Assembly (NCBI GenBank): GCA_020635085.1
Contig: JACKAL010000002.1
Location: 248,001 to 312,000 of the forward strand
Source: Pseudobdellovibrionaceae bacterium
GTDB lineage: Bacteria; Bdellovibrionota; Bdellovibrionia; Bdellovibrionales; JAGQZY01
Length of the DNA: 64,000 nt
Reading direction: 5' to 3'
Under the pieces are notes generated by a model. That model searched no databases and was not told the DNA's origin. It saw nothing but the letters and a program-made list of their open reading frames with translations. This document shows positions 44,566 to 53,541 of the stretch, piece after piece (position 1 is the first letter of the stretch; each line of letters opens with the position of its first letter). A program made the translations under genes and the position numbers.

Positions 44566-44799
44566 GCTTGATAAAGAGAGTCCTTTTCTAAATTTTTGAA
44601 CAAACTCCATTTATTTTTAAAAAGACTCTCTCATTTAATTATTTATATATGATATGTACAAAAAAATTGAAAAATGTTTTTATCGGGCGAGCACTCGATT
44701 TGAATCTAGCTATTATATCATAATTATACAATAAACATTAAATATTAGGCTGAATACTGCTCTAATAGCAGTTTACTAGGGCCTATCAAAATGCAAAAA

Positions 44800-45900
44800 T
44801 TATTTTGCGCTTTTTGTAGATGGTGGCTTTCCACCACTATTAATATCGCCATCAGAAATGCATGTATTTTTTAAATATTCCCTGATATTGGAGTGACACA
44901 TAAGCACATCTTCGAAATGTGTTTTTCCCCCATTCTGATGGTCACCATCGTTCCCCTTACTGCCACAAATATATCCCTTTTTTATCAGCTCATTAATAGC
45001 ACCACCGTGCGTATATGCGGTATCTTCCACTGATTTTAGCGTTCCTATAAAACCAATTAAATCATAACTAAACGATTTGAATTCCGTATAGTACTCTCTA
45101 GTACGCTCGCTATCATCTAAATATTTTTCACCCATGTCATCAACATCAACTGGACATTTAATTTGTAAGTTGGGCTTCTTTTTAAGTGCTGCCTTCCACT
45201 CTTTAGTTTGGGTAATTTGTTTTACATTAAACTTAAAATCTCTTTCTAAATCTTTTATTTGTCGTTGGTGCCTCTTACATGTAGCAATGATCTCTTTAAG
45301 ACGATCACAAGCCGTCTGAACATCTGAATTAATCCAATAAGCGAGACCGAGAGTGCCTAAAATTTTTGCTAAAGTTAGACGGCTTATATTAATAAACCTT
45401 TCCTTATTATTTACTCCCACCTTCCATGCTATCTCTCCACCCTTCTTAACTAGCTTCGCCCCCTCGATGGCAAGCTGAACTTTGCTTGCATAGGCTCGTG
45501 AAATAAAAAGCTCCTCCAACCATGATGTATTGGTATTTTCCATGTCCGTAAATTTTTCGTAAATCTCTTGGTAATCGGGGTTTTGTGTTATTTTTTTTTC
45601 GATTCCATTAATTTTTATTTGGCGGGAACTTATATCAACATAAAAAGTTACAACTGTTCCCTGAAAATCAAGCCAGATGGTATCTTTAATTACTTTGGCC
45701 TTGGGCCAAAGAAACAATGGGACATCTTTTATTTTTTCATCAATAAATTTTTTAGTCTCAAAGTCTATCTGAAGATGCCTATCATTAAAAAAATCTTTTG
45801 CAGAAGTATGTTTATTAATCAATTCAACATACTGGTGCTTGATATCCGCATTAGCGCCCAAAGCCAACTGAATAAAGAAGATCATAATCTGAGCAAACAT
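44800..45900 (-). CDS. Secreted unknown protein, AT-rich gene
   Basis: 366 residues with a hydrophobic N-terminus (MFAQIMIFFIQLALGANA) that may be a signal peptide, though it lacks basic residues. The middle contains a second hydrophobic stretch (LTLAKILGTLGLAYWI near residue 180) and cysteine-containing segments (TACDRLKEIIATCKR, IKCPVDVDD, YICGSKG, LMCHSN, KNTCISDG) that suggest disulfides. The C-terminal part is helical and charged. No family recognised. Base composition is lower in GC than the housekeeping genes, consistent with acquisition. Gaps on both sides (44566-44799, 45901-46064) are AT-rich and empty. Confidence 0.65.
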   Translation of the reverse strand: MFAQIMIFFIQLALGANADIKHQYVELINKHTSAKDFFNDRHLQIDFETKKFIDEKIKDVPLFLWPKAKVIKDTIWLDFQGTVVTFYVDISSRQIKINGIEKKITQNPDYQEIYEKFTDMENTNTSWLEELFISRAYASKVQLAIEGAKLVKKGGEIAWKVGVNNKERFINISRLTLAKILGTLGLAYWINSDVQTACDRLKEIIATCKRHQRQIKDLERDFKFNVKQITQTKEWKAALKKKPNLQIKCPVDVDDMGEKYLDDSERTREYYTEFKSFSYDLIGFIGTLKSVEDTAYTHGGAINELIKKGYICGSKGNDGDHQNGGKTHFEDVLMCHSNIREYLKNTCISDGDINSGGKPPSTKSAK

Positions 45901-46064
45901 AATCTTTTATATCGGAAATATCACAATAGAACATAAGACATCTATGCGATATCACAATGAGACACCAACCTAAAATTTCATGCCTTCCATTTATACCACT
46001 AAGATTACTATGCTTTCTGCTACGAACATCCACCAACAATCCTCGCTACCGCGTGCGCGGCATA

Positions 46065-46847
46065 CTACCTGGAAGAGTGGTTATGATTCTGATAATTCCA
46101 CGAAACACCGAAACTGATAAAACTTTGCGTGACACCTCGGTTGTGCCCCCAGCCGCCATAGAGATCCAGCTGAAAAGACTTTGTCAGCAGATAGGCTAGA
46201 CCTATGTCTCCATAGGTCGTGCCGTAGGAGTTTTCCAAATATCCATAAATCTCAGCAAAACCATTTAAATTATCGGCGATGGGAAAACCAAAATTTGCGG
46301 TGTACCCGTATTTCGGTATCGACGAATTGCCATTATAAATCACCAACCCGTTCGTTGATAAACTCATACCCTTGCCCAAATCATTTTGCGTGGTCACAAT
46401 AACCAGTGGTGCTAAATTTTTGCTACGGTAAATAGAAGAAACTGTGGTTAACTGAAAACGCGTCTGTACCGCTAGAGCCGGTCGCCAGCCTTTCGATTCG
46501 GAAAAAATATTAAAACGAAATCCCGGCCGCACAGCACTGATCCCCTCGTGATTGTTCATTGGTGAATGAGAAAATGTATCTCTCTGCCAATCAAACATGG
46601 CATTGATCTCAAAATTCTCGCTCACACCGTAGCGAAGTTGATTACTGATGAGGTTCACATCGTGTTGAATGTCATTTTTTTCGCGGCTTTGTTGCCAACC
46701 GGATTCCATCTGAAAAACACCAGCTCCGACCACATACGGAGAAATACTTTGACTGGGACGATCTGGGCGAATCACCGTAGAGCTTTGTGCCTGGGCAAAA
46801 GAATTAAACAAAAGAGTAATAAAAACAATCTGCACAGTTTGTAGCAT
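46065..46847 (-). CDS. Outer-membrane beta-barrel protein (MetA-pathway-phenol type)
   Basis: 260 residues with a signal peptide (MLQTVQIVFITLLFNSFAQA) and a start pattern RPDRPSQSISPYVVGAGVFQMESGW recalling the 'putative MetA-pathway of phenol degradation' family of outer-membrane barrels. Repeated amphipathic strands follow (LRYGVSENFEINAMFDW, FGFPIADNLNGFAEIYGY, LDLYGGWGHN). It ends SFGVSWNYQNHNHSSR; the aromatic C-terminal strand is followed by a short polar tail. Located 7 nt after the MscS gene, so it is probably the last gene of a three-gene unit with the AAA+ ATPase and the channel. Confidence 0.75.
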   Translation of the reverse strand: MLQTVQIVFITLLFNSFAQAQSSTVIRPDRPSQSISPYVVGAGVFQMESGWQQSREKNDIQHDVNLISNQLRYGVSENFEINAMFDWQRDTFSHSPMNNHEGISAVRPGFRFNIFSESKGWRPALAVQTRFQLTTVSSIYRSKNLAPLVIVTTQNDLGKGMSLSTNGLVIYNGNSSIPKYGYTANFGFPIADNLNGFAEIYGYLENSYGTTYGDIGLAYLLTKSFQLDLYGGWGHNRGVTQSFISFGVSWNYQNHNHSSR

Positions 46848-46854
46848 TAAAAAA

Positions 46855-47664
46855 TCACTCTAAAAAATTGGGTCGTGCAATATGCGCTTGGTTTAAACTC
46901 TCGTTTCCACGAATCAAGATATCTGTTTGTAGTGCTTTTTCAAAACGTACGTCAATCACATAACATTTCACGCGGATTTGCATGGCGGGGCGTTCGGCAA
47001 AATTCACTTCACTAAAAACAATGGTCACCGGTTTTTTTAAAAATACATAGCGACTGGTTACCGCCGTTTCGTAAAGCAATTGTTTGGCAAGTTTAAGATC
47101 GGCCTGCAAATCGAGATGAAAATTAATCTCCACCATCATATCCAATGCGCCAAAATTACCAGAAGACACTTTATCGGTGATAAATTTACTGTTTGGAATA
47201 GTTACCACGGAGTCATCCAATGTTACCAAGCGCACTGCACGCAGACCTATTGCAATAATTTCTCCATAGGCATTTTCAAAGGTTATACGATCCCCCACCT
47301 GAAACGGTCGATCAAACAAAAGAATAACCCCAGCCACAACCGAAGCAATGAGATCCTTAAGTGATAACCCAAGCGCAACGGCTAAAGTTCCACTCACCGC
47401 AAGTAACAGTGTTTTTGGCGGCTGAATGATTCCATAAAAGAGATACCCACCGCCAAGAATATAAATCGCAAAAGAAATCATCGTGACAATTTGTGCGATC
47501 AATAAACGACGAGAAGGGATTCGTTTATGCAGGCGACCACCAATAGTAGTAATAAACTTGACTGCCAAGCCCAAGATGACCAACCCCACCAGGAGTAGAA
47601 ACACCTTTGTGAAACTTAAAACATCTAGAATACTACCTATATTCCCAACGTCTTGCTCATTCAT
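46855..47664 (-). CDS. MscS-family mechanosensitive channel
   Basis: 269 residues, close to the minimal MscS. Membrane segments at roughly 15-37, 55-80 and 85-115. The third, pore-lining helix is rich in Gly/Ala (SGTLAVALGLSLKDLIASVV), followed by the MscS signature FDRPFQVGDRITFENAYGEI and VTIPNSKFI of the beta domain and the alpha/beta C-terminal cage. The start overlaps the end of the AAA+ gene by 8 nt, so the two are translated together. Channel opening by tension or, in some relatives, by ligands is established; ATPase-controlled gating is inference. Confidence 0.92.
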   Translation of the reverse strand: MNEQDVGNIGSILDVLSFTKVFLLLVGLVILGLAVKFITTIGGRLHKRIPSRRLLIAQIVTMISFAIYILGGGYLFYGIIQPPKTLLLAVSGTLAVALGLSLKDLIASVVAGVILLFDRPFQVGDRITFENAYGEIIAIGLRAVRLVTLDDSVVTIPNSKFITDKVSSGNFGALDMMVEINFHLDLQADLKLAKQLLYETAVTSRYVFLKKPVTIVFSEVNFAERPAMQIRVKCYVIDVRFEKALQTDILIRGNESLNQAHIARPNFLE

Positions 47665-50600
47665 ATAAAAAATTCTTTCCTATTAAAAAATAATCCACAA
47701 CATACTGTGCACGAGATGAAATACGAATACGCTCTTCCTTATCACTCCACACCAAATTTTTATCATGTGCTTCTTTAATACACTTGCGAATCACATTGTC
47801 TGGTATTCCGGTGATTTCCTGTAGCTCCTCATGCGTTAAACTATCATGACGAGCAATGGCCGCTAAAATAAACAAGGCGTCATCGCTCATAGTAGATACC
47901 GCACTCGAACTTACAAAAGAGGGAACCCCCACATGAATATGCTGACGCGACGGGGAAGACACCGCCGACACCCAGTACATCAATGCCGAACGTGGATTAC
48001 CCCGCGACTGTCCCCACAACAAGCGAAAAAACTGTGCTTCCGCTTGCTGACCCACCGATTCCCCAGCGCCATAGGCACGAATGGAATCATCAAAAGTACG
48101 TTGGTAGTGAGTCCTACTATGGCGAGCCAAAATCAGTCGCTGAATTTCATAATCACGCCATGGCTTGAGTTCCACCACCCGACCATAAAAATGCTCTTGT
48201 CCGAAAATACCGCGCAAAAAAGCCCACGATTGAGAATTAACTGTTAAACACCAAAAGACATTTTGGGTTCTAAGGCTAATCACATCGATAAATGTTTCAT
48301 AGGCGGAAAATCCACTAATTTTTCCAATAAATAAATTTTGGATATCATCGATAAAGAATATTTTCCTTTGTGTGAGATTTTTATCCCAATTTTTAAAATC
48401 TTGCACAGAGGTGATCGAGGTCCCAGTGATTTCCGACAACCATACGTACAAATGTTTTTGTGATAAAATTTTTGGTTTCACTCTCTCAAATAGCGCATCG
48501 GTTCCTGGCGGCAGATCTCCATAAATGCGATTTAACGTTGTGGTTTTGCCCATGCCACGGTTCCCGACAATCACCACTAAATCATCAGTCGGTTTATGAT
48601 TCAACCAAGCTATAAGAGAATCATGAATAGTATGGGCAATCGAAATATCCCGATCAACGAAAAATTCTTTTTTAGCTGGCATATAATAGTCAAAATAATC
48701 GAGATACTCCTGTGGTGGCTCTACCTTGCTCACCCCGTCTTCGGATTCCAGACGGCGTCGCAAGACTTCAGAAAGAACCCTTTTTACCATATCTAAACGC
48801 AGTAGATGGGAGGATACAAAACGAAAGGCATCGTGAATGACAATCCCACCAAACAACAACGGTAAAAATAAAAATACAACTGATGAAGAATCCAACCCCT
48901 GGAGTCGTTGGCTTAATGCGGGAAATCGATAAGCAAAAGAGCTTTTTATTTCTTGGCGCCATTTGTTCGTCTCGTAGAAAATGAAAAATACATTGAGCCA
49001 AAAAATAAATTCTTGTACCAAATTATAAATGAGCGCCCGTCGAACTGTGTCCTCAATAAAATGCAAAAGGGCATACTCGATAAAAATCAGGCGCGAGATG
49101 CTCCGCGCTGATTTTTCAATGCGTAGTTTCTGCTCTTTTATTTTATCTACAGAGTCTGTAGAAAAAACCACTTCTAAAAAAATTTTTAATAAAATTCGGA
49201 AAGTTTTATAAATAAAATAAATCTGCGCATAAAATAATAAACTGGAAAACTCTTTTAGATCGGTCGTCTCAAGTAACGAACGAGCGACCATCACCGCTAT
49301 AACCATCCCCACCGAAGGTAGGAATGGGTTTAATCGCGCAATCCACACAGCAAATTGAGTCCGCCGGCGGTAGTCGAGCATAGAGCGTGATAATAAGTTT
49401 TTACGAAACGTATCGATACTTTGCGAAGACCAATTTAAAAGTTTAATCAAAAAAAAGGGAATTAAAAATAAAACAATGAGGATGAGAGACTGGCGGGAAA
49501 TATCCAGCCAACCTTCAACACCCGAAACAAATTTGGCTTTAATCTCAAGCCATTTACTTAAGCCCCCAGCCATGTATCTTAAAGGTAAAACTTTTATCTC
49601 TCGTGCAATATTTTCGATGTTGGCATTGGTCAAACCACGGGCGCGTTCACAGCCAACCATTCTATCGCATCTTGATAACAAAGCGGCCCGCATACTGCCC
49701 ACGTCGCTCAGAAGTTTAAAATTTTGTGCTTTCAGTTGATTCAATAAATCCGATTTGTGCTGAGAAAGCTGTGTGGTGCGATCACGCGCTTTTTTATATT
49801 TTGTAACATACTCCTCATAGTTTTTTTGCTCATCATCGCTGTCTGCACCACTAAAGCCTAGCGGTTCAGGTATCTGGTAGTTCGTTTTTAAATCCACATG
49901 CGAAAACACCTGAAAGATACTATCAACCGCTTCCTCCCATAATGTGTTGACTTGCTGAAACTGCCCACTGACCTCTGGCGCTGTTTGCCCTTGAACTTCC
50001 GTTGCCAAAGCCGACACACGCTGCTGTAGATTATTAAGTCTGTCTTTTTTTTCTTTTAGTTGATGAATGTAAAAAATGTATTCGGATTCAATGTCGACCA
50101 GATACTTCTCCACAGCGGAACGTGCGATGAGGATGTCTTCATTGTGAACTGTCGTACCTTGCGCCGATTGAACCTCCGAGCTCAGAAGATCTTTTTGTGC
50201 TTTTTCCAGTGCTATTTGACTCTTTTGCAACTCCAAGGAAAATTGACTATCGGACTCCCCCTTCCGTCGTGATGCTTCGTAGCTATTCGCATAGTCTTTA
50301 CGCTTCTCCCCATCTAAGTTAAAAAAATCCAACTTCTTGTGGTTCACTTCCAAAAAGACACTGATCACCTCATCAACAGCTGTCTTTAAAGGCACACTTT
50401 TCGCACATGCAATCCACGCTGAAAATTCTGGCAATTTTTTTATAGCCTCGGGATTTTCATATGTAGACAGTTCTGTTTTGCGCTTGGCAACCTGGTCTGC
50501 ATTGGTAAAATCCACCTGAAACAAAACAGACAAGGGCACTTCTTGCGCACCTGTGCCTCCTAAGAGGGCATTTAGACTTTGTAAAAAAGTAGTCAGATGT

Positions 50601-50713
50601 TGCTTGCGAAGCTCAACCTCTTGATGAATATTTGTGCATGAATCGCTAGGTGCTGAATGAACCACCGAAAAAAAAAGAAAGGTAAGGAGAAACAACTGGC
50701 TATAGAACTTCAT
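47657..50713 (-). CDS. Membrane-anchored AAA+ ATPase with periplasmic coiled-coil domain
   Basis: 1018 residues with unusual architecture. Signal peptide (to ~residue 20), a periplasmic helical and coiled-coil domain (~25-400: KLDFFNLDGEKRKDY, SQIALEKAQKDLLSS, LKEKKDRLNNLQQRV), about five membrane helices between ~405 and ~640 (LILIVLFLIPFFLIKLL, then VGMVIAVMVARSLL and further segments), and a cytoplasmic ATPase. Walker A is GNRGMGKTT near 718, Walker B IFFIDDIQ near 786, a sensor-2-like RGNPRSAL near 905, and the C-terminal ~70 residues look like a winged helix (LTHEELQEITGIPDNVIRKC). This recalls Orc/Cdc6 or ExeA-type ATPases, here fused to a MscK-like membrane half. Linked to MscS. No described family known to me. 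Confidence 0.82.
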   Translation of the reverse strand: MKFYSQLFLLTFLFFSVVHSAPSDSCTNIHQEVELRKQHLTTFLQSLNALLGGTGAQEVPLSVLFQVDFTNADQVAKRKTELSTYENPEAIKKLPEFSAWIACAKSVPLKTAVDEVISVFLEVNHKKLDFFNLDGEKRKDYANSYEASRRKGESDSQFSLELQKSQIALEKAQKDLLSSEVQSAQGTTVHNEDILIARSAVEKYLVDIESEYIFYIHQLKEKKDRLNNLQQRVSALATEVQGQTAPEVSGQFQQVNTLWEEAVDSIFQVFSHVDLKTNYQIPEPLGFSGADSDDEQKNYEEYVTKYKKARDRTTQLSQHKSDLLNQLKAQNFKLLSDVGSMRAALLSRCDRMVGCERARGLTNANIENIAREIKVLPLRYMAGGLSKWLEIKAKFVSGVEGWLDISRQSLILIVLFLIPFFLIKLLNWSSQSIDTFRKNLLSRSMLDYRRRTQFAVWIARLNPFLPSVGMVIAVMVARSLLETTDLKEFSSLLFYAQIYFIYKTFRILLKIFLEVVFSTDSVDKIKEQKLRIEKSARSISRLIFIEYALLHFIEDTVRRALIYNLVQEFIFWLNVFFIFYETNKWRQEIKSSFAYRFPALSQRLQGLDSSSVVFLFLPLLFGGIVIHDAFRFVSSHLLRLDMVKRVLSEVLRRRLESEDGVSKVEPPQEYLDYFDYYMPAKKEFFVDRDISIAHTIHDSLIAWLNHKPTDDLVVIVGNRGMGKTTTLNRIYGDLPPGTDALFERVKPKILSQKHLYVWLSEITGTSITSVQDFKNWDKNLTQRKIFFIDDIQNLFIGKISGFSAYETFIDVISLRTQNVFWCLTVNSQSWAFLRGIFGQEHFYGRVVELKPWRDYEIQRLILARHSRTHYQRTFDDSIRAYGAGESVGQQAEAQFFRLLWGQSRGNPRSALMYWVSAVSSPSRQHIHVGVPSFVSSSAVSTMSDDALFILAAIARHDSLTHEELQEITGIPDNVIRKCIKEAHDKNLVWSDKEERIRISSRAQYVVDYFLIGKNFLYE

Positions 50714-50869
50714 ACCTATCTATTATCACTATCCTGGCATTACTCAATTGTTTTTACCCCATTATCCCCATTACAAATGCATCGTAGTAAGAGCCCGTCT
50801 AAGAAAAACCCCAGGGACCTACATCCATCTATTGTCTCGCACCGATGATTTTGATATCTTGGACAGACT

Positions 50870-51670
50870 ATGACTTACAAAAAATTGTTACTCTTTTGCC
50901 TCTCGTTGACTCTAATGACCACTGGTTGTTCCACCCTCAATGGCCCCAGCGAAGCAGAGATCAATGCGGAAGCCGCGAAAGCTTATAACGAAGTTAAAAG
51001 CAAATCGAAAATCTCTCATAATCCCGAATGGAATGCGATGGTGCAACGAGTAGCAAAACGAATTGCCGCCTCCTCCGGTGAAAATTTTAATTGGGAATAC
51101 ATCCTTATTGAAAGCCCTGAGGTCAACGCCTGGTGCATGCCTGGTGGTAAAATCGCCGTCTACACGGGAATTATGCCTGTACTTAAAACGGAAGGTGCTC
51201 TAGCTGCTGTTCTTGGCCATGAAGTGGCCCACGCCACACTCCGCCACGGTAAGGCTGGATATCAACGCGCCATCAAAGGCAACATGGCTGGAATGCTTAT
51301 TGGTGGTGCGGCCGTTATTGGCGGACAGTTACTTTGCAAAAATAGCACGTGTCGTACACTTACTGGACTCGGCGGTGCAGCCGCAGGCCTTGCTGTTACG
51401 TTCTTTCAACGCAAATATGGTCGCGACGACGAAACACAGGCTGATAAATATGGTCAGATCTACATGGCACGGGCTGGCTACGACCCGGCAGAGGCCATTG
51501 TGCTTTGGGATCGCATGAGTGCGGGTAAACAAGGAGCCGCCCCACCTGAGTTTATGTCCACTCATCCCTCGGATACGCAGCGCAAAGCGAATTTACGTGG
51601 GTGGCTTTCCGAGGCCGAACAGGTTTACCAACAAGCTCCGCAAAAATACGGAACCGGGGAAAAAATTTAG
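50870..51670 (+). CDS. M48-family metalloprotease lipoprotein
   Basis: 266 residues with lipobox MTTGC at residue 20. Catalytic HEXXH reads HEVAHA near residue 124, with the third zinc ligand Glu in DDETQADKYG about 65 residues later. A hydrophobic Gly/Ala-rich segment lies between (MAGMLIGGAAVIGGQ, GLGGAAAGLAV), as in periplasmic LoiP/YcaL-type M48 enzymes. VNAWCMPGGKIAVYTGIM is the substrate-edge strand. These enzymes clear misfolded outer-membrane proteins. Alone, divergent from the AAA+ gene and convergent with the GH19 gene 3 bp away. Confidence 0.92.
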   Translation: MTYKKLLLFCLSLTLMTTGCSTLNGPSEAEINAEAAKAYNEVKSKSKISHNPEWNAMVQRVAKRIAASSGENFNWEYILIESPEVNAWCMPGGKIAVYTGIMPVLKTEGALAAVLGHEVAHATLRHGKAGYQRAIKGNMAGMLIGGAAVIGGQLLCKNSTCRTLTGLGGAAAGLAVTFFQRKYGRDDETQADKYGQIYMARAGYDPAEAIVLWDRMSAGKQGAAPPEFMSTHPSDTQRKANLRGWLSEAEQVYQQAPQKYGTGEKI

Positions 51671-51673
51671 ACT

Positions 51674-52729
51674 CTATTGGGAGCACTCTTGGGCTAATTT
51701 AAAATATGTATTGCGCTCTTTCCAACTCCCCTGACTCCCCTTCACACACTGAGTTGTGCAACGACTGATGATCTCATCATTGTCCATTTTTCTACGATCC
51801 TTGGGACAAAAAGAAGATGTGGTTTTTTGTGGATTTTTTAAAATGGACTCAATCCCCTCTCCACAACGCCCTTTCCAATAGGCCATAGCTATATCCATCA
51901 TGAATTTTTCACCCGTGATGTCTTGTTCCAGTTTTTTATCATGTAAAGTGGCGCCCGCCCAACCGAGACGCATCGGATCCTCTAGGGCATCATAAAGATT
52001 GAGCGACATTTTATGCTGCGAGTTTTTCTCATAAATTTCCATGATTTTATTTAATTGGGCATCCGAGCACACATGCCCAACCTGAGTCTCTTTTGGTGGT
52101 TGTTTTTCTTCGCTAGCATACCAGTAGGGCTGCCAATACGGCTTCTGGTTTCTGTATTTTAGATTGAGATAATGAAGCGCCGACAAATAATTATCACAAC
52201 CTGTGAGCTGAATCATACCTCGCCCACGATACTGTCCAAACTGTGACGAGTGTTTGGCACCTGCTTTTGCCTTTCCCGCAAGAAGATCGCCATTAGCTGC
52301 CTTAGCAAGGACATCCATTGCCAGCTGCAGTGTTGTTCTATTTTCACTTCCACCTTTATCTGCCGTAAGCTTTTTTGTTTCCGAAAAATGCGTAAATCCT
52401 CCCGACTCCACAATCGCTTGCGATAAGAACAGTGCTCTCTCTTTTTTACTCATTTTTTCTCGCTCAAAAGCCAGTTCTAAAAATGGGGCCAATAACTGCA
52501 CATTTCGCTTTGCCTCTTCGGACTTAAAAAGAGCCTTGCCATCGAATTTTTTTTGCATACACGTAAGAACTTTATAAATAGGCGTTTGCTGATTTTCTGG
52601 AAAAAATTTTGCTGTGATGGCCGCACTTACTTCGGACATGTCTGTTTGCAGTTTAATTTCATCCGCAGAACCAAGCATGTACCACAACACAGGCAGCACT
52701 ATAAAACTCAAAAAAACAATTCTCCTCAT
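51674..52729 (-). CDS. Secreted GH19 (chitinase/endolysin-like) glycoside hydrolase
   Basis: 351 residues from the ATG at 52729, which overlaps the previous stop as ATGA; an upstream in-frame start falls inside the permease gene. Hydrophobic leader MRRIVFLSFIVLPVLWYMLG anchors or exports it. The GH19 core is recognisable: FLSQAIVESGGF with the catalytic Glu, then FGQYRGRGMIQLTGCDNY. The family includes chitinases and phage or secreted lysozymes that cut peptidoglycan; for a bacterial envelope enzyme, muramidase action is the likelier role. Eight or so cysteines suggest a disulfide-bonded periplasmic fold. Fourth gene of a peptide-transporter unit. Confidence 0.85.
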   Translation of the reverse strand: MRRIVFLSFIVLPVLWYMLGSADEIKLQTDMSEVSAAITAKFFPENQQTPIYKVLTCMQKKFDGKALFKSEEAKRNVQLLAPFLELAFEREKMSKKERALFLSQAIVESGGFTHFSETKKLTADKGGSENRTTLQLAMDVLAKAANGDLLAGKAKAGAKHSSQFGQYRGRGMIQLTGCDNYLSALHYLNLKYRNQKPYWQPYWYASEEKQPPKETQVGHVCSDAQLNKIMEIYEKNSQHKMSLNLYDALEDPMRLGWAGATLHDKKLEQDITGEKFMMDIAMAYWKGRCGEGIESILKNPQKTTSSFCPKDRRKMDNDEIISRCTTQCVKGSQGSWKERNTYFKLAQECSQ

Positions 52730-53541
52730 TTTGCTATCCCTTGATTTAAACGTAAACGCACATACTCGATAGACTGCTGCAGGGAAAATACCATAACAAA
52801 CATCATACTCGCAGCGCAGGCAAAGTTCCACCAGATACCTAAAGCAAGCTCTTGTTTGGCATCGTCAAACATAAATCCCCACGACGGATAGCCAGGTTCC
52901 ACACCAAGGCCTAAAAAACTTAAAATCACTTCTGCCTTCACAGCAAATAAAAAGATAAGGCCAAATTGTACAATCAATACCGGAGCCACATTTGGAAGAA
53001 TATGATAAAATAAAATCCGTTTCGTGCTTGCCCCCAAAGCCTCCGCTGCCATCACATACTCCATCTGACGATGGCGCATGACTTCTGTACGCACCAATCG
53101 GCAGACGAGAACCCAGCTTGTCATACCAAGCGCCAGGCACACATTGTACACCCCCTGGCCAAAGAGAAACGCGAAAGCACTTAATAAAAGAATATATGGA
53201 ATGGATTCGAGTACGGTAAACAACCACACTACAAGTGCATCTATCTTTCCACCAAAGAATCCAGCACAAGCGCCAAGGCAAGCACCAATTACTGTAGCCA
53301 GTGTTGCCGAACAAAAGCCGACAAGTAATGCGGTAAAAGCAGCATGCCATCCCCTTGCCAAAACATTGCGACCAAAGATATCAAGACCAAACCAGTATGT
53401 ACTATTGGGAGCCTGATAGCTTAACGACGGCATCACTTGATTGTAATCTGTGGCAATCCATCCAAGTCGTGCACAAACAGCTGTTACGGAAAAAAGTAAA
53501 AACACAACAAGACTTAATTTTAACAATGTCTGTGTCTTCAC
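52726..53541 (-). CDS. Peptide ABC transporter permease, DppC/OppC type
   Basis: 271 residues from GTG at 53541, chosen because the GTGA overlaps the upstream permease stop and GGAG lies 7 nt before. Inner-membrane subunit with about six helices; the N-terminal OppC-like helix (LLKLSLVVFLLFSVTAVCA) and the EAA loop AAEALGASTKRILFYHILPNVAP, which docks the ATPase, are visible. The region FGLDIFGRNVLARGW is diagnostic of DppC. The partner ATPase genes are not in the unit. Confidence 0.9.
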   Translation of the reverse strand: MKTQTLLKLSLVVFLLFSVTAVCARLGWIATDYNQVMPSLSYQAPNSTYWFGLDIFGRNVLARGWHAAFTALLVGFCSATLATVIGACLGACAGFFGGKIDALVVWLFTVLESIPYILLLSAFAFLFGQGVYNVCLALGMTSWVLVCRLVRTEVMRHRQMEYVMAAEALGASTKRILFYHILPNVAPVLIVQFGLIFLFAVKAEVILSFLGLGVEPGYPSWGFMFDDAKQELALGIWWNFACAASMMFVMVFSLQQSIEYVRLRLNQGIAK

